Assembly (NCBI GenBank): GCA_022559845.1
Contig: CM040117.1
Span: 147,316,732 to 147,380,731, forward strand
Direction of reading: 5' to 3'
DNA length: 64,000 nucleotides
From: Amorphophallus konjac
Lineage: Eukaryota; Streptophyta; Magnoliopsida; Alismatales; Araceae
The notes below the pieces were generated by a model. It worked only from the letters and a program-made list of their open reading frames with translations, made no database searches and was not told the origin of the DNA. Both the position numbers and the translations under genes were made by a program. Positions 33,201 through 45,800 of the stretch are shown here, one piece after another (position 1 is the first letter of the stretch; every line of letters begins with the position of its first letter).

Positions 33201-36200
33201 TCCATTGATCATGTTAGCTCACTGCTGTCAGTAGGAAGTGGCCAGCCACAGCCCTTGCACATGCTCCCTGAAATCCTGGAAATACTACCCTGGAACAATG
33301 GCAGCATCCAGCTGGCTCCATGCTTAACCTCATCCTCCCCTTTAGCAGAGAGTATCTCATCCATTGTGATGGAACATTGGACCTACAGGGGGGGTGAAGA
33401 GAAAAGGGGAAGGAAGTAGATGGTACAAGAGAACGGGGGCAAAAGAGAGAGGGAGGGACCAGTATCAGAGGGGGGAAATCTGGTGCCAGAGTGAGCACTC
33501 TGGTGCTGAAAAATGACAGGGAAGAGAGGAGGTTATCTTAGGAACACGGACATAATGGTCATCTTCCAATTTAGTCAATTGTAAGCATTTAACTCATACT
33601 TTTTGGAAGGATGGCCTTTAACTCACGCTTAACTATGGTTCAATTAGTAAAATCACAGAAGTGGATGGCTGGGATTAAAAGAAAAATAGTTAGATGAGGA
33701 TTCATTACTATACTTATTAGATAAAAGGACTTATTGTAATTCACTATGCTTGTAGGGATAAAAAATGGAAAACCCCATCTCAAAAATAATAAAGTAAGCA
33801 TGATGATAGGATCATTGTTCATTTGTTGCCTATGCTAGACAGTACGAAGGCAACAAACAATATCTTTATTATGTTTTGCACATTGTTCTTTCTTCCTGTG
33901 TCAGAAAGCAATATTTATAGTATCAATACTTGGTGGCACCTAAGACAGCACAATATTAACTCAGCTACAATACACATACTTAACATATTAGCCATTGTTT
34001 TTCGATAGAAACAAGAAAGAAAAGAATGCTTTTATACAGAAAAAGGAAAAGAAAATAATAAACAGAACTCATATTCTGAGTATTTGCATGTCAATCTCTT
34101 ATAAAAAGATCTTACAGGAATTAGAAATAATATACTATTTAACATGCAAATGGAAAAAAGTGATTAACAGCTGCAATTTATTTATAGATCAAATTATAAG
34201 GATTGCACAAAACTTTATGCTTGTTAGTTCATGAATCACTATGCACCTTTCCTTTTCTGGAAGAAGGACCTCAGTCCTGTAGACCAGAGGATGAAATCTA
34301 GACATGTCATCCGCAATGGATCAAAATTAAACTTAGATGAAGTTTTAGCTTCTTTGTAGTCCTCAAAGTCAGCTGACTCAAAACACATGGATTGACCATA
34401 TCCATTTTCAGCCATTGCTATTATTCTGGCCAATTAACTGCATTATTTTCTTTTTTGGATGACAGGATGAGTCTGGCTGGTACTGATTAAACTCTGGGGA
34501 GTAAAGGGCACTAATGAACCACATGGTTCACCAGATTAGATAGTATCAGCATGAATCAGCTGACCAGATCAGATCTGGCACGAATAGATCCAACCACAAT
34601 TCGCTGACCCCAATTCTTTATGGGATCAGCAGGATTGACAAGATCAATTGATCCAGCCAACACCAATTCACCATCGAATTCCAGAGGCTAGTTGAACAAG
34701 GCTGGCCATTGCTAGTTGGTCTCCAACAGGTAGAAGGGGGGAGATAACGACTTCAGGACTACAAATATCTGCATTTAGCATTGTTATTGAGGCACCCCTG
34801 CCTAGGTGCTCAGGCGGGCTCAGATGGCCCAGGCACCCAGATGCCTTTTCCGCACATCAAAAAGACACGTTGGATGGGCACCCAAGAAGCCCGAGCCATG
34901 TGTCTGCTTTGGGCCTACCTGGGCCCCGCCCGGTAAACAGGATTCAATTCAGGGCCCAGGCACCCAGATGCCTTTTCAGCACATTAAAAAGGCACATTGG
35001 ATGGGCACCCAGGAAGCCCGAGCCATTCTTCTTCTTCTTCTTCTTCTTCTTCTTCTTCGACATCATGAAGAAGCCCCGACCAAAGAGTCCTGGCCGATCC
35101 TGCATGGGGATCGTGCTAATCACCGACCGAAGAGTCCTAGCCAATCCTGGGTGGGGATTGTGCCAGATTAGCTGAGTCGGCCCGATCCAACCCAAGTCAA
35201 GGCGATCCAAACCAAGCCAGTCGATCCCAACCTGGGCTCAGACAAGGTCGGCTCGGAATCAAATCGGACCGCCCAAAATCCAATAAAATCGGGCGATCCG
35301 ATTCTGCCTTCCTTGATTGTGATCCTGACTCCATTTAATCCTATAAGATCTTTTTTTGTATTGCTGTCGTAAACAATGGTTGGCTACACCTCAAACATGA
35401 TGATGCCCAAACCTTGTATGGGATTTCCTTCATGGATGCAAACTCCAGAAAGGATACTTCATGAACACAAGAGACATGCAATGAATGCTTTTAGAAATTC
35501 TTTCAAACACGAATAGTACAACAGATTCGTGGAAGTACATATATAACAAGGGTGTTTGGGTCAAAATTAATTGAGGTATATACATATATATATATATTTA
35601 TTTATTTATTTATATTTATATTTATATATATATTTATATATATATATATGAAAAACATATTTCTGTTAACAAATAACAGGAATCTTCTCTGCTACAACTT
35701 TTTTCTCTGGCATTTGATCACCCAAAAAATTGATCAAAAGGCAGGGATTGAAGTGGTTAAATATTAAGGAGGGCCCACATGAGGTGCATGCAGCACTTTT
35801 CCCAGGACGGGCAGGATGCTCTCCCACCCGAGCTGGGCAGGACGAATTCCACCCACCCCAAAATGCTGCTTTGGGCGGGATTATCCTTTCCAGTTAGTGA
35901 GTTTGGCTGTAGGATGATGGATCTGATGGATGGCTCCTAATGTTCGGCCCTAAAATCAGAGAGCCCAACATATCTGATCTCTTAAATTATGTGCAGGATT
36001 ATGTGGCCAACCACAATCCAAACTTTTCCTTCTCTATGCATCTTTTTTAGCCTCCTGAATTATAGGCGGTGCTGCGACATACCAAGAAGAAATCAGTTTT
36101 CTGGCATGGCATCTTACAAGCATTTGATCAGATGGCTAAAAAAATGTGGATCAGATGGCTAAAAAAATGTTAACATCTCTCTCTCTGACTTCCAACTGTA

Positions 36201-37889
36201 CTGTCCATCTTTGTTCACAAACCACTTTCACTTTTAAGGCAATATGTACTCTCTCTCGGACTTCCAACTGTAGTGTCCATTTTTGTTCACAAACCACCTT
36301 CACTTTTAAGGCAATATATATATATATATATATAAAGAGCATTTGGGTCAAGATTTCTTGAGAAGGACTTCCAACTGTAGTGTCCATTCTTGTTCACAAT
36401 CCACTTTTACTTTTAAAGACAGATGTGCATCTACTTGAAGGCACTTGCCAGGAGGTATTTATCTGAAAAACAGTCCACAAAGAGTTTCCATATAGTGCCA
36501 AAACCAATGGGCTACTAGAAGTGTCAGATAGAACTCGATGACCTGTAATTCTATCAAGCTACTCAAAGTGATCAAACCACATACTATAGGTGCATGGCCT
36601 CCATATAAGAGGAGATAATCTTGAATTTTGGATCAAGTCTGTCCGTGCCGGTCCTCTCCCACGTGCACCCTCTAACATAAGACAACAGACGAAAAAAGAA
36701 CGAGATATGGAATATTCTTGTCTCGATCCCCTTATGCTAAGAAATAAGTGTGCTGCCTGCCTATTAAAGATGAATAAATAAGCTGAATAGCATCTCAAAG
36801 TCCACCTTAAATATTGCCTCCCTTTCCTTCCTATATCTTTGTGAATTTTGCCATCATCAGCAATAAGAAGGTTTCTGCTGGATTAGCTGCCATTAGATGA
36901 AAACACTCTTTATCTACAACACTAGAGACAAAAAACACTTTGCTAGCCATCTTTTCTTCTTCTGAGCTGCAAAAATTCCTCTCTCTCTTCCCCAATCACT
37001 CAATGAGGACCTCAGTAGTAGATGGCATGTGACAGATGAACATAGAGCTACTTTAATGTTTCTGGTAAGAAATACATGAAATTCACCTCGATTAAACAAA
37101 ACGGATGAAGAAAACCTGGAAGGAAAACTTCCTGAAAACTGTAAGCAATATCAAACCCATCACGTAAGTGACCAAATAAATAAACAGGGTCAATTTAATT
37201 CTGAAAATGAACATGCATTTAACTAGTACAGCTGCCTCTAGTAGGGTCTGATTCTGACAACCGTGTCGATGCTCCCAATTTCTCCTTTGGTGTTAAAAGA
37301 AACAGAGAGTGGAAAGGAGAGAGAGATTGAGAGGACAAAGAAACATTATGTACATTAAGTTCCTTCTCTAGTTGCACTTGTTCGAAAAACCTTCTCAAAT
37401 TCTTGCTTGGAGACAAAAGGATCCCGGGTTTCCTGCGACACTGGGAACTGACTAATAAATAAAGCAGCACAATTCCAAGTGAGGCAGAGTTATCTGAACC
37501 TGCGATGGAAGCGGACGAGGATGTAGTGGCACATTGTCCGCAGCGGCACCAACATTCTGCGCAGCCGATGACACCGTCGGTGCCGGCGCCTGCTTCAGCT
37601 TAGAATCTGGATGATCCTTAGGCATCGCATCCTTGAGCGCCGGCCAGGACTCTGCTCCCATCACCGGGCCCTCCGTCTTCCTGCCTTCCCCAGCCGCAAC
37701 CCCCGTATCAGCCGCCGGAGGCGGCGCCGGCTTCCTCCAAGCCGACCGCGCCGTTCCTTTATCCCTCCTCTTCTCCACCCTACTCTCCACCGCCGCGCTC
37801 TCCACCACCCCGGACTCTCCTCCCTTAAGGCCACTGACCCGATCCAGCCCCGCTTCGACAGCGGCTGCCGGTGCGGAAGCCACCTCCAT
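30057..37889 (-). CDS. LARP1: La-related protein 1 (LARP1) homologue, N-terminal seven exons
   Basis: LARP1 proteins bind mRNA (5'TOP mRNAs, poly(A)) in the cytoplasm and control translation and heat-triggered decay. Seven minus-strand exons are read: 37889-37500, 32231-31655, 31492-31333, 31144-31054, 30942-30871, 30716-30332, 30262-30057. All use GT-AG. The N-terminal exon is Ala/Pro-rich with SWPAL; exon 2 is Pro/Gly/Arg-rich. Exons 3-5 carry the La motif (IAQIEYYFS, DENLQKDSYLL, GWVPVAKIADFNR, NIPFILEALQSS); exon 6 opens GEKIRRRGDWSKWL, the plant LARP1 hallmark. Start chosen at 37889; an in-frame ATG at 38114 is possible. Oddities: exon 6 ends in phase 1 but exon 7 reads in phase 0, and the C-terminal exons (including any DM15 repeats) are absent from the window. 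Identity as LARP1 is strong; functionality is open. Confidence 0.88.
30332..30716 (-). CDS. LARP1: LARP1 exon 6
   Basis: Begins GEKIRRRGDWSKWLSL directly after the La motif, then a Ser/Glu-rich disordered region to CNRMPG. The donor GTAAGC is strong but leaves phase 1, which does not fit exon 7. Confidence 0.85.
30871..30942 (-). CDS. LARP1: LARP1 exon 5
   Basis: 72 nt, 24 codons, VKNMTTNIPFILEAL then SSNLIEVQ; last helix of the La motif. Acceptor GATTCAG, donor GTTGGA, phase 0 on both sides. Confidence 0.92.
31054..31144 (-). CDS. LARP1: LARP1 exon 4
   Basis: 91 nt, acceptor CCCTCCAG, completes the Ser codon then DENLQKDSYLLSLLD and GWVPVAKIADFNR. Core of the La winged-helix, including the aromatic and Asp residues used in RNA 3'-end recognition. 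Donor GTATGA. Confidence 0.92.
31333..31492 (-). CDS. LARP1: LARP1 exon 3
   Basis: Acceptor CATGCAG, joins in phase to GPAPMYYIPFPSEV, ends at EYYF plus two bases (donor GTTTGT). Carries the first helix of the La motif (LRNSIIAQIEYYF). Confidence 0.9.
31655..32231 (-). CDS. LARP1: LARP1 exon 2
   Basis: Acceptor TTTCTTTCAG, phase 0 entry at GSGGLPKSDGF, 577 nt, leaving in phase 1 at a CCAG/GTAACT donor. Pro/His/Gly/Arg-rich, with PPPPRGD and YSRRHN-type low-complexity RNA-binding composition. Confidence 0.88.
34770..35320. mobile_element. Degraded GC-word element in LARP1 intron 1
   Basis: The left part has CCTAGGTGCTCAGGCGGG words; the right part has CGATCC/GGATCGG words ending GGGCGATCCGATTCTGCC. 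A 73-bp unit (34827-34899) is duplicated at 34954-35026, and a (CTT)n run lies at 35028-35059. The two ends are not clearly inverted copies and no flanking duplication was found. This could be two elements. Confidence 0.4.
36187..36420. repeat. Three diverged tandem copies, about 60-70-bp units
   Basis: GACTTCCAACTGTA begins at 36187, 36259 and 36366, each followed by TGTCCAT..TTGTTCACAA.CCAC. A (TA)n run separates copies 2 and 3. Confidence 0.85.
37500..37889 (-). CDS. LARP1: LARP1 exon 1
   Basis: 130 codons starting MEVASAPAAAVEAG and ending PLPSQ, then donor GTTCAG. Ala/Pro/Lys-rich disordered segment with ESWPALKDA, a short motif typical of plant LARP1 N-termini. High GC. Confidence 0.8.
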
Positions 37890-38420
37890 TGCACACGGAA
37901 ATGATCCCGACAAAGAGAAACCGGCGTCTAGACTTGGGACTGCTGCTGATCTACCCGGACTGGGCTCGCCTCCTCCGCGGCGATCATCTCGAACTCGGTC
38001 CCGCCGCCGCCGTCGCCGAGCTCCGAGTATGGGAGGCCAAAGGAAAAACAGCAGCTGCTGATTGTTAGGGTTAGACGGGGGTTCCGGGGCCTTTATTGCT
38101 TCGCGGGAGAACAAAAATTGTCGCAGGGTTAGGGTTTATGGAGAGGGAGCAGTGGGGAGTGGAGGTCATGGAAGAGACCAAAAAGAGAAGGCCCTCTGAG
38201 CACGCGGTGGGGTTTCATACGATGCTGGGGGAGTACGCGATGTCAAGAAGGAGCTTGGATGACCCTTCCGCTGTGCCCCTTTAAACCCCGAGCTGTGGTT
38301 GGCACGACCATTAGAAATTGACGTCAGTTTTACGTCGGCTTCTCGAGCGGCTTCGGTGCTTACACAAAGGGATGGACAAAATGAGATTATCCTTGTGACT
38401 CTCCTTGACAATGGAACAGG
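37890..38420 (-). promoter_or_regulatory. LARP1 5' UTR / upstream region
   Basis: GC-rich near the gene, with GGGTTAGGGTTT-type telo-box sequence (plus-strand CAGGGTTAGGGTTTATGG at about 38125), a motif common near transcription starts of plant translation-related genes. No TATA box was fixed. An in-frame upstream ATG at 38114 could extend the protein by 75 residues. Confidence 0.45.
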
Positions 38421-41164
38421 GAAAATCGAGTTATTTTAAATTTAGATAAATTATTATTATTTTTTATTTTAAAACATATTTAAATTAAGATGGGATAACT
38501 CATTCTGCCTCGTGTCTAGAATAGGTGATTTAGAAAATTCTAGATTAAGAGTAAAAAAATTATCATCTTATCAAATTGTACTTTTAGTTATTCAATGATT
38601 AAGATCCCTTATTCTACTCTTATTATGCTATCAAAGAAGTTATCTTAAATTAGTTTGTTTCATAGTTTAGTCTCATTTATTTTGATAGACAATGAACTAT
38701 TCTTTTAAGATAAACGAGGATTAATTATGTTTCACCTATTGGGGTGAAATAATATGAGTTGCCCCTCAATCTGATCTGATTAATATTTTTGACCTATCAA
38801 ATTAAAAAAGAGATAAATAGGAGGTTATCCCGAGACAAATGAAGATAACTCCCGATCAAAGTGGGGCTTAGGGGTTACCTTAGAAGAACATGAATATCAA
38901 AGGATAACGGAGATCGGGGAATCCCTTTTTTCCTAATAAATACGGAATTGTATTAATCTGTTGTAAATGTATAGTAAGATTTGGTAAGAACATGTGCTCA
39001 ATCCTCGAGAGATACGTGACTCAAAATTTTTTAATTAGTCGTATCCCCGTCACCAAAAAAAAAAAGTTACAACTACACATGTTGTACACCAGGGACTTGG
39101 TACTAAAACGTCCATGCTCCTGACTACGCAGTCTGTAGACTATGTGCATCCTCAACTATGAAACCAGCATTACATCTAGAAGCACTTTGACATTAGATCT
39201 GTTGAAAACTTGTTTTGACTTGGCTGGCAAATGTTGGGGGATTGGGGCTTCCATACAATCTCGTGCATCTTATAGGATATGTAACGAAGTTTGAACCTTG
39301 GTATTTCTTGTGTCCTCAAAGGTCCGCACACGAGGTCGTTCTCTCCACATAGTATCCAAATGGCAATTCGAAATATATAGCACTTGTGCCAGCTTTGGTT
39401 GTTTGACCATTTCCATGAGAAATTTTGCACTGAGACATCCAATTCATGAGTTAATAATACCTTTTTATTAGGTGTCCTATGAATGTTAAATGTTACGAGA
39501 ATTTGCTTCCAAATCTAACATGAGTAAGAACATTCAAAAAAAATATGATATAAAATATGGATATTATTACCATCATCAACCCACGGGACATACTGAAGAT
39601 TAAAGGAAGTTCCATCTGCAATATGACACGAAATCTGCCCTCTTAGCTATTCGCTTGCTTGTAGTGTACCCTTCCATCGTGAGGAGTGATAAGACTTCGA
39701 CTTCAAAGTTCATAAGTTGCTCTTAGAGAGAGATTTGTTGTGGGCCCATTCATTGTAGTCATAAAGACGATGACTTTCCTTGGAGGATTTCTTAAACGTA
39801 ATTTGACCGTACAGGTTCTATATATTCCATTCCACGAGTTTTTTTCAATCCCAATCCACCTTCTACTTAATTTAGGCTTACAAATCTGATCCCAATTCAC
39901 CAACAAATGTGCAATGCCGACTTCCATGCATGGCAGCTCTAATAGAAGTTGCATAGGAGTCTCTCTATGTCATTAGTGTAAGTCCAACCGGAAGAGAAGA
40001 GACAGCAGATCAGAATGAAGAGTAAGTCGAACATAGCTTTGGAGGTGAAGGATTTTCTCTGCTTTATTTATATTTTCCTTGACATACGGAGGGTTTCCAT
40101 ACCTGCCCATTCCCTTTTTGTGATAATCTAAAATTTAGCATAGTTAGTTTAATTTAAGATTCGATTTACCTAACATTATCTCGAGTTTACAATTTAATAT
40201 GGTCATTTGTAAATTTATTATCTTATTATAATTAACGTACCAGCAGCAACCTCAAGATATCCCATGCATCTTCTCCACCTCCCAAACTAAATAGTCGGTG
40301 TTCTTCTCTACACTTAAATTTTTGCATGCAAAATTAATATTTATTGGACGTCCTCAAATTTTAGAGAAAATTGTATGACTCCTTTACTAGACTTTTCTTC
40401 GTATAAAGATATATCTTTACGGTGAATGACATAATTGAATGACAAAAAATTGAAGAACAATAATGGATCCACCACGTTTGACACGTTAAAGTGGCCATTT
40501 TTTTTTACCTCTTTAAGGTGTTCAATCGTAGTGTTCGTTTTGATTTGAGATTAAAGATAATTCGATTAAAGTTAAGTGAATTTATTTTATTTATTTTTTT
40601 TATTTATTTTTACATGACATCGAGTTAACTTCGTTCACCGGTAGAGATGAAATAGGTTAATCAGAATTAATTCAGATTAACTCTCATCTAATGTAATTAT
40701 TTAAAGTTGATCCTATCAAATCAAAAATCAAAAGGAGCTAACTCTAGATTAAAAAAAAGAGACAATCTAAAATTAACCCCAAAATAAAACAAAGCGGGGT
40801 TATATGAATATATATCTCGATGGGTCCCAAGATTGACATTTTTATTTAGAAACAAAAAAGCATTTCATGCTGCAGGCGTGCAGTGAGTATCACTCAGGGG
40901 ATGTGAATGTTTGAGATATATACATACGTCAAGTCGGTCTCAGCTCAATCATTTCAAGTTTGGTTCATGGATGGACGACACAAATTGAATCACCGCAGGA
41001 TATAAAATTTCACGAGCATAAACCACGTCACATCCACAAAATAAATATATCACTCCACAAAATTCGCATAATTAAATATTTACATAATCCCAATAATTTA
41101 CATTTAAAGTATCATCCAAAAATCTAAACTTACTTAATTTGTGCAGCAATTATGTCAAAATTTT
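38421..41164. other. AT-rich intergenic spacer
   Basis: No gene seen. GGATAAC/GTTATC words recur at 38430-38890 and AATTAACTC/GATTAA words at 40540-40790, with weak dyad symmetry. They are possibly old miniature elements but cannot be delimited. Confidence 0.45.
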
Positions 41165-41549
41165 GAGCAATGCGTCGTGCAATATCTTGAGTAATTACAC
41201 CTTGAGATATTGCACATAGAACACTCTTTATTTTTTTAATTTTTTTAGTGACTCTTACGTCTAATTAATTTGGTATATCATTTACGTCATCATATGACGT
41301 GACGTAAGAGTCATGTAAAAATAAAATTTCAACCCTATGAATAATAAAATCGAGTTAATTTCACTATTCATAACAAGAGATTTTTTTTACGTGACTCTCA
41401 CGTCATGTCACGTCATCCAGTGACGTGAATGATACACCAAATTAATCAGACATAGGAGACACTAAAAAAAATAAAAAAATAAAAAATATTACATGTGCAA
41501 CGACACCCCCGAGATATAATTACTCGTGATGTTATACGAAACATTACTC
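41165..41549. mobile_element. Long-TIR foldback (Mutator-like) miniature element
   Basis: The two arms (about 41165-41325 and 41385-41549) are imperfect inverted copies over roughly 150 bp. They share GAGYAATG..TCGT at the tips, GAGTAATTA, an AATTTTTTTAGTG-type tract, CTAATTAATTTGGTRTATCAT and TGACGTGACGT..GAGTCA near the middle. AAAATTTT lies directly outside on the left (41157-41164) and one base outside on the right (41551-41558), suggesting an 8-9-bp duplication. 385 bp, no coding. Long TIRs and a 9-bp duplication suggest Mutator; hAT is the alternative. Confidence 0.8.
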
Positions 41550-42196
41550 TAAAATTTTACGATGTTTTCTCAAGATCGCTTTCTAACTAACTCCGAGTAA
41601 GAGTCTAAATCAAAATACTCGTTATCGTCTCCTAAAGTGATTGATCTAATGATTGGAGTGACTCTTGCGAATCACAGTCGTACTTACTTACATATATATA
41701 ATAGGTTTTACAATCCCCATAATATTAATTCATAAGCCCAATTATAACAACATCCTAATATATAGCATGGCAAGGGTGTATAACAAAACAAATTTATATT
41801 CACGTTGCATTCATAATTAATTAGATGGATCCAACTTCACAGTTCAAATCGTACGTATTAGTCTGACTTATTTGAAATTAAATAAATCAACAATGGTTCA
41901 TGAGCCACCTTACTAGAAAGCAAATCATACAAATCAGAGCTTCGTACTATCGCATGATTCGTACATTTCAGAGTTGTTCACAATTTTAAAATATGAACAA
42001 GTATTGTATCAACTAGGGTTAAAACAATAATACACATTACAAATGGCATGCACGTAGGGTGTCTACCTAGGGCGCTTCTCTTCATCTACGGCTCTTATTT
42101 TCATCATTGCACGCGTGTTGTTCATCACATTGCACCATTGTTTTTAACTTTTTCTATTATGCACCAATTTTAAATCATTGCACTCTCTATCACACC
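41550..42196. other. AT-rich spacer
   Basis: No gene, RNA or delimited repeat was recognised. Confidence 0.5.
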
Positions 42197-42856
42197 CATA
42201 GTTCTAAAGACGCCCACCTAGACACCGCTTAGGCAACACCTAGGTGGGAAGGTGCTATCGCAGGCCCTAAGTGACCACACGCCATAAGTCCACAAAAAGA
42301 TAGCCCAAGTTGATGCTTTGTGAGCTAGGTGGCCCAAGGTGACGCTTTGGTGCCTAGATCCACCTACCATATCTGCACCACGATGTAAACCGGTTAGTTC
42401 TAGATCCGATTATAAAATACCCACCGGCCTCGATCCCCTATTCTCCCACCCTTCCATACCCATTACCTCCCTCTCTAGGGTTTCAGGGAGATCACAACTG
42501 ACTTCCATCGTCATCGCTACAGACTTACATAGCCGCCGTCGCCATAGCCTGTCGCCGCCACCGTCTGTAACTACCATCGCTACTAATGGCCTATCCCACT
42601 CGAGAGCTTCCTCTCTCCCGTCAGTGATCGCCATTTGCAGTTGCATTCTCTACCATCCTCAACCACCCTTGTTATCGTCCGTAGCTGCCATCGACGTTGT
42701 CCATCCCCCCCTTTGCTGCCAAAGATCACCTTCTCCCGCACTGCCTTGGTTACATAATGGGGCTTCGGCCCGCTCTCTCACTGTGCACAGTGCACACAAT
42801 CCCACCCACGCCCCCCCCATCTCTCTCTCTCTCTCTAAGAAATAATCTCGCCCCTC
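42197..42856. mobile_element. Left end of a word-type element with UTR-like cargo
   Basis: It begins CATAGTTCTAAAGACGCCC, close to the tip of element A, followed by CACCTAG/CCTAGGTGG words (42215-42360) and a TAGATCCGATT block that also resembles element A. From about 42400 it becomes gene-like: CCCTCTCTAGGGTTTCAGGG, then a Pro/Ser/Ala-type GCC-rich stretch and a CT run, as in a plant 5' UTR and first exon. No matching right end lies before the window edge, so either it spans the later LTR insertions or it is truncated. Confidence 0.4.
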
Positions 42857-45800
42857 TATAACACTCAGGATTTTTCGAATCAGAATCCGTGAGTTTTGGA
42901 GCACTTTTGTGGATCTTGGATGGAGTTTGGTAATTAAATTAGATTTTTAGGCTATTTAATCTTTGGATCTCTGTGTAGGGTGAACCGCTATGATTTCAGA
43001 CTTCGGGACATTGCAGGCGCGTTGTGTATTTTTCGAGGATCGTGGGGGTAATTTTCTCCATTTTTCCTATTTTTAATCCCCAAAATGAATTTCTATAAAT
43101 TAACCCTCAACCCCCCTCTCTTCCCTCCGCTCACGTTCTCTCCCTCTCTCCTCTCTGATCTCTCTTTTTCTTCCTCTCTTCTCAGAGCGGCTGACGGAGG
43201 AGGAGCGGGACGAGGTGGAGGTGATGTGGGGACGACGAGTGGCGTGGATGGAGTGAGGATCAAGGCGTGGCACAACGTAAACCCTATTCACGGATTCGGG
43301 ACATCGGCGTGAGTTTGAGCGACGTTTTCGCGTGGAAAAGGCATCATCGGCATGGGAAATCGTCGATGGAGGTAGGGGGATGGAATCCCTGCCCTTTGTT
43401 CTACTTTTCCCCTTGATTTCGCACCGTTGCGAGTTTGAGTGGGTTTTCTATTTTTGGGGTGAAAATCATGCTTTTGGGATGTGTGTCGAATCCGCCGTTC
43501 TAGGTGGTGTTTCTTGATTTAATTGATAGATCTCGCACCCATGGCATGTCAGGATGCGATTCCCGTTAATTTGATTGCATTTCCTCACGATTTGAGGTCG
43601 AAATGAGGTCGGACGTTCATGTGAGTTGGTTTGGGTCGATTGGAGGAAATCGCCCATTCTCTTATCGTTTTGTGATTTTCTTCAACCCTCCCGGCTTGTG
43701 GAAGGTGTAGAATGTGTTTATGAATATTTTCCCCCATCGTATGGAACGATTGGGGCGTGGAACGAGCGATTTTGTGTTGTTTTACGGAGCTTCGCACCAT
43801 AACAAGATCGCGGTCGGGTACTAAATCGCGTTCAGCCTCTGGAGCTTGAATACAGTGTACCCCGACACCGCGATCCGTCGAAGGAGATCAATAGTAAGGC
43901 GGTTCTAGACGCGGTCGGACGACCAACGGCGACCAAGTGACCGCGGTCCTCATGTAGACCGCATGTAAGGTGCGTCGACTCAACCCGTGCAGGGTGTGTC
44001 GACCCAACGGCCACCGTGCTAGTCGCGGTCTGCAGGTCGACCGTGACTACATGAAGGCGGTCTGCCCCTCAACTGCGTTCAAGTTGTGTCGACCTACCCT
44101 TGAATTGAGTCGACCTGACCCAATGGCGACCATGCTGGACGCGGTCTGCAGGTCGACCGTGACCTTGTGAAGGCGGTCTTCAGGTCGACCGCTTTTAAGA
44201 GGGTGTGTCGACCCACTTGTGTTGTGTGTGTCGACCTACCCTGAAGATAGGTCGGCCGAACCTAGACTGTTTCGCCTGTTTTGGTCTCCGGTCAACCCGG
44301 TTATGACCCATTGGTTGACTTTTGACCCCGTGAGTGTCTCGGCTGTCCCGTGGGGACTGAGATCATATTTTTGGATGATCAGAGGTATCGTGCTATCTTG
44401 ATTTTCGTGCCCATGTGATTTTGAGGGTCCAGGTGGCCCCATGTGTTCCGGACTTTCTAATTATGTTGAATTAAGTCACCGTGTGTCGGTACAAGTGCGG
44501 AAGGTTGTTCCCGCACGATGTTAGCTTTATCGAGAAGTGGTTTTCGTATGACAGTCTCTTTTTTTATATTTCAATTGGACGCTTACCAGGGGACCTATCT
44601 TTGTAGAAAGCTAAGTTCGAGGTACCTAAATGGCCGAAACCAACGGTATTCTGGCAGTGCAGTTGATTGTGAGTCCAATGAGCGGCCAAGGGGCTGAGGC
44701 CTTTTAATTCCCTTTGTTAGAGGAATGAATCCAGCAGTTGCGTGCCGCTTCAATAATTCTTTTCACTGTGGTTTTGACTCTAAGGCTAGAGTAATTTGAC
44801 GGCATGGAGCCATTCTACGTAGTGGTCTTGGTCTGAGTCGTGTGACTCAAGGGCCATTAGATTTGCAGGTCTAGCCAGTTGTCTTGAATCAAGTGGCATT
44901 GTGTCACTTCGTGTTCCAAGTTACTTGTGACGGGCACGAGTGTAGCCTGTCAATACTCTGGTGTTTTCCTTTGGGAGTCTATGTCGAGTGACCTCCCACT
45001 AGCCGTACCATGTTATGACACGTGGGTATTGACCTACCAGGGAGTGGTAGAGTGGCTTCCTAGAGAGACGGTTTCTAAGCTGGTTACCGTAGGGCCCCTT
45101 GCCTTTGCAGCATGAGTCCGGTTGGGAGAAAAACCAGTTAGAGGACCCGACCTAGAGCAGTTGGTCTGTGTGTGCACACTTGGTTGGAGGCAATGGACTA
45201 GTGCTGACGAGCACGACCCCGACTAGTCCTTGTTCAGTGTTACTTGTACGGTGTCTCAGTTTCTGCCTGGGGCGAGTAGGGAGACACCTGAGGCGCAGAC
45301 TAAGTCGTCAATGGACGCATCCAGTCTTGCTTCTAGTGGGTTAGTTCTCATGTCACATGACATATGACACTCTTGACTCGTGATTCGAGGTTGAGTCTCC
45401 CGTCGGTGTTGACATGGTTCTTCGGGTGGTTTTGTGTGTCATTCCGACACTGAGGTTTAGGGTTTCCGGTAGAGTTACCGAGGTTTCACCCTTAGTCAGT
45501 GTAGAGTGCACGACAGCAAGGTCGCGTTAGTACTCTTGGACCTTGTGGTCTTGAGTTGGGCTTTCGTCAGTGAGGACGAGCCTTCACGATAGAGGTGTCG
45601 TGGTGTTTCCTGGTGGTGTGACTAGAGTCTCTTGTTGGTTCGGCGATTCTCGACTGTGAGTGCGAGATTTATGTTTCATTGCCTATAGGAGTAGCTTGTA
45701 GCGAGACGTGGTTTCATCGGCTGCCGTTTTACTGTTCTGTTACGGTTGTTGCTTCTGTTGTTGTTACTCCTGCTACTATTGTTGTTGTTAGCGATGCTAT

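Larger units (their letters stand above)
32232..37499 (-). other. LARP1 intron 1 (5.3 kb)
   Basis: No exon-like signal. It contains GA- and GGGA-rich stretches (32880-33125), a GC-word duplication (34827-35026), a (CTT)n run, a TA/TTTA-rich tract (35579-35650), a short GGCGGG-rich scrap (35800-35885) and a three-copy tandem repeat (36187-36420). Its composition fits old miniature-element debris. Confidence 0.7.

Noticed and set aside
37611..38061. Plus-strand open frames across LARP1 exon 1
   Set aside because: Shadows of the GC-rich exon and 5' UTR; the minus strand has the conserved LARP1 features.
38421..38900. Additional miniature element with GGATAAC words
   Set aside because: Dyad symmetry is weak and no tips or flanking duplication were found.
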